Source: Alloprevotella sp. (GTDB lineage Bacteria; Bacteroidota; Bacteroidia; Bacteroidales; Bacteroidaceae). Taken from it: a stretch of DNA of 5,295 nt. The stretch covers positions 1-5,295 of the forward strand of contig JAFUXE010000079.1 of NCBI GenBank assembly GCA_017477205.1, read 5' to 3'. Shown one piece after another: positions 3,890 through 5,295 of this stretch (position 1 is its first letter; the number at the start of each line of letters is the position of its first letter). The translations under genes were made by a program, and so were the position numbers. Below the pieces are notes generated by a model. The model saw only the letters and a list, made by a program, of their open reading frames with translations, had not been told where the DNA came from and did not search any database.

Positions 3890-5295
3890 ATGAGACATTA
3901 TATATTAAAATGTATAGAGCGACTAAGTGAAGAACGCCCACGCCGCAGTAACATCTCATTCCCCTCGCCTTTAGGAGAGGGGCTGGGAGTGAGGCTGTTG
4001 GGCTTGCTTTTTGCCGTTTTTATGGCCCTTCCCACCTTCTCCCAGGATGCCTTCTACATCTACCGCAATGACGGCGACTTCAACGGCTTCTTCTTCGACC
4101 AGGTGCAGCGCATGGGCTACTCCAAGTTCGACCTTGACAGCGTGGAGCACGACGTCTATGTCATCCAAGAGGTGCAGACGGCGGATTCGCTCGACCGCAT
4201 ACCGTTGGCCGCCATCGACTCCGTCGGCTTTCAGCAGCCGGAGATACGCCTGAACTCCGCCGTGCGGATGATGGACGACCTGAGCATGACGGCCTGTGTC
4301 GCCGCTTCGTCAATGGACGCTGAGGCCGAGACGGGCCGCATCGCCTTCACCTCCGCCCTGCCCGCCGCGCTCCGGCCGCAGGTGGGCGACGTGCTGGCAG
4401 GCTTTGACGAGAGCGTATATGGCGAAAGCGGCTTCCTGGGCAAGGTGACCGCCGTGCGCACCGAAGGCGGGCAGACCGTCTGCGAGTGTGACTTCGTTAC
4501 CGACTGGGGCGAAATCTTCGACCAAGTGATAACGATAGAGCAGATAGGCACCGACGCGGCGGGCAACGTGCGCCACCGCGTAGCAGGTCTGAAGTCAAGC
4601 GGCAACTACGACCGCACCATCTTCGACTGGAGCGGACGCCTACAGAAGGAGCTCTATCACGACGGGCCCTTCAGCGTCAACGTGGGCGTTGACCTCGGAT
4701 TCACGGCCACGTGCAGCACCGTCTATAACATCTCCGGCGTGTTCGACAAGCACGTCTTCCTCAAGCTCGTCTTCCGCGAAGGCTTCTCCGCAGGGGCGAG
4801 CATACATGCTACCATGTCCGGAGCCCACGAGTGGGACATCCCCACGCCGCTCGGACTCATACCCGCCGTCAAGTTCCCGGCCTTCTTCCCCATCTTCCAG
4901 TGCGACCCAGCCCCCTCGGGATTCTTCCGCATAGGCGGTACGGCGGATATGAGCCTTGACCTGCCAAAGGCTGAGTTCGGCTTCTCGCAGACCTTCGTCT
5001 ATGACAACAAGGCCGACAACGCCTGGACTTTCACCTGGGGAAACCTCGACAAGGGTGACGACGCGCCTGTCCTCGACACGGACGGCTCGCTGCTCGGCGC
5101 GGGCTCCACGTTCAGCGGCTTCGCGCAGATTGGCGCCAAGAGCAACATCAGGCTGGAGAACAACTCCTGGCTCTCGAAGCTCCTGGAGTTCGCCATTGGC
5201 CTTGAAATCTACGCAGGGCCCAAGGTGGAGGCGTCCGTAAACCTGGACTTGACCGCGAACAACGGCTACGACTACTTCAAGGACTCCCACCTGGA
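3890..5295 (+). CDS. Large secreted/surface protein with N-terminal YIYRNDG domain, 3' partial
   Basis: An uninterrupted frame runs from ATG 3890 to the window end (468 complete codons, no stop), so the gene continues beyond it. The product is an exported Bacteroidales protein of unknown function. Residues about 34-51 are a hydrophobic signal segment (VRLLGLLFAVFMALPTFS), with the mature protein starting near Q52/D53. Residues about 53-120 are a domain I recall from Bacteroidetes surface proteins: DAFYIYRNDGDFNGFF, YVIQEVQTADS, then RIPLAAIDSVGFQQPE. Residues about 138-235 alternate short strands (GDVLAGFDESVYG; FLGKVTAVRTEGGQT; VITIEQIGTD). From about 263 the chain is rich in Gly and aromatic residues and looks beta-rich. 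Residues 1-33 are an odd extension: Arg-rich, and partly encoded by the 3961-3996 repeat. Starting instead at GTG 3989 would give a compact, normal signal peptide, MRLLGLLFAVFMALPTFSQ. Shadow frames on the other strand across 4231-5290 are not real genes. Confidence 0.88.
   Translation, partial: MRHYILKCIERLSEERPRRSNISFPSPLGEGLGVRLLGLLFAVFMALPTFSQDAFYIYRNDGDFNGFFFDQVQRMGYSKFDLDSVEHDVYVIQEVQTADSLDRIPLAAIDSVGFQQPEIRLNSAVRMMDDLSMTACVAASSMDAEAETGRIAFTSALPAALRPQVGDVLAGFDESVYGESGFLGKVTAVRTEGGQTVCECDFVTDWGEIFDQVITIEQIGTDAAGNVRHRVAGLKSSGNYDRTIFDWSGRLQKELYHDGPFSVNVGVDLGFTATCSTVYNISGVFDKHVFLKLVFREGFSAGASIHATMSGAHEWDIPTPLGLIPAVKFPAFFPIFQCDPAPSGFFRIGGTADMSLDLPKAEFGFSQTFVYDNKADNAWTFTWGNLDKGDDAPVLDTDGSLLGAGSTFSGFAQIGAKSNIRLENNSWLSKLLEFAIGLEIYAGPKVEASVNLDLTANNGYDYFKDSHL
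3961..3996 (+). repeat. GC-rich palindromic repeat inside the coding start region
   Basis: CCCCTC-g-CCT-tt-AGG-a-GAGGGG (3961-3982) is an imperfect hairpin with one opposed mismatch and a two-base loop. It is followed by the conserved tail CTGGGAGTGAGGCT (3983-3996). The last 18 bases match the left edge of the 3744-3857 element in inverted orientation at 15 of 18 positions, and the similarity appears to go on into GTTGGGCT / GGTGGGGCT. It lies in frame within the gene opened at 3890 and encodes about residues 24-36 (FPSPLGEGLGVRL). Confidence 0.75.

Noticed and set aside
4640..5290. 216-codon minus-strand frame, Val/Glu/Gly-rich
   Set aside because: It is the antisense shadow of the large surface-protein frame, caused by its GC-rich codons. 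Other antisense frames at 2098-2715, 3273-3866 and 4231-4605 are rejected on the same grounds.

Overview
The window looks like chromosomal DNA of a fairly GC-rich member of the Bacteroidales, most like Prevotellaceae. The reasons are: no Shine-Dalgarno sequences ahead of the starts, but A-rich leaders; a TAnnTTTG-type -7 box ahead of one gene; an outer-membrane lipoprotein without a surface-export signal; a secreted protein with a tail like the type IX secretion (Por) sorting domain; a surface protein opening with a YIYRNDG domain familiar from Bacteroidetes; and GC-rich CCCCTC...GAGGGG / GTGAGGCT intergenic repeats of a kind I recall from this order. The assignment is by recognition, not by a search. 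All genes called are on the + strand.

Layout: (1) bases 2-1450 are the 3' part of an S41 C-terminal processing peptidase gene, with PDZ domain and Ser/Lys dyad. (2) 1502-1675 is a 57-codon, very highly charged small ORF of unknown function. (3) 1786-2688 encodes a coiled-coil OmpA-domain lipoprotein, closed by a strong intrinsic terminator at 2725-2756. (4) 2757-3254 is about 500 bases without a convincing protein gene. It holds a degenerate 21/22-bp tandem repeat array, a T-loop hairpin, a possible small transcript, a 16-bp-stem terminator with a spare third arm, and the promoter of the next gene. (5) 3255-3734 encodes a small secreted protein with a sorting-type tail. (6) 3744-3857 is a nested inverted-repeat element. 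(7) 3890 to the end is a large open frame with no stop in the window. It encodes a secreted or surface protein whose N-terminal coding region contains an inverted copy of part of that same repeat.

The first three genes all act, or could act, in the envelope: a periplasmic protease, an unknown, and a peptidoglycan-anchoring lipoprotein. No terminator separates them, so they may share transcripts. The last two genes are exported proteins of lineage-specific families, separated by repeat DNA. I see no defence, CRISPR, phage, transposase, tRNA or rRNA features. The most unusual content is non-coding: the tandem array, the three-armed terminator, and the repeat that has become part of a signal peptide region.
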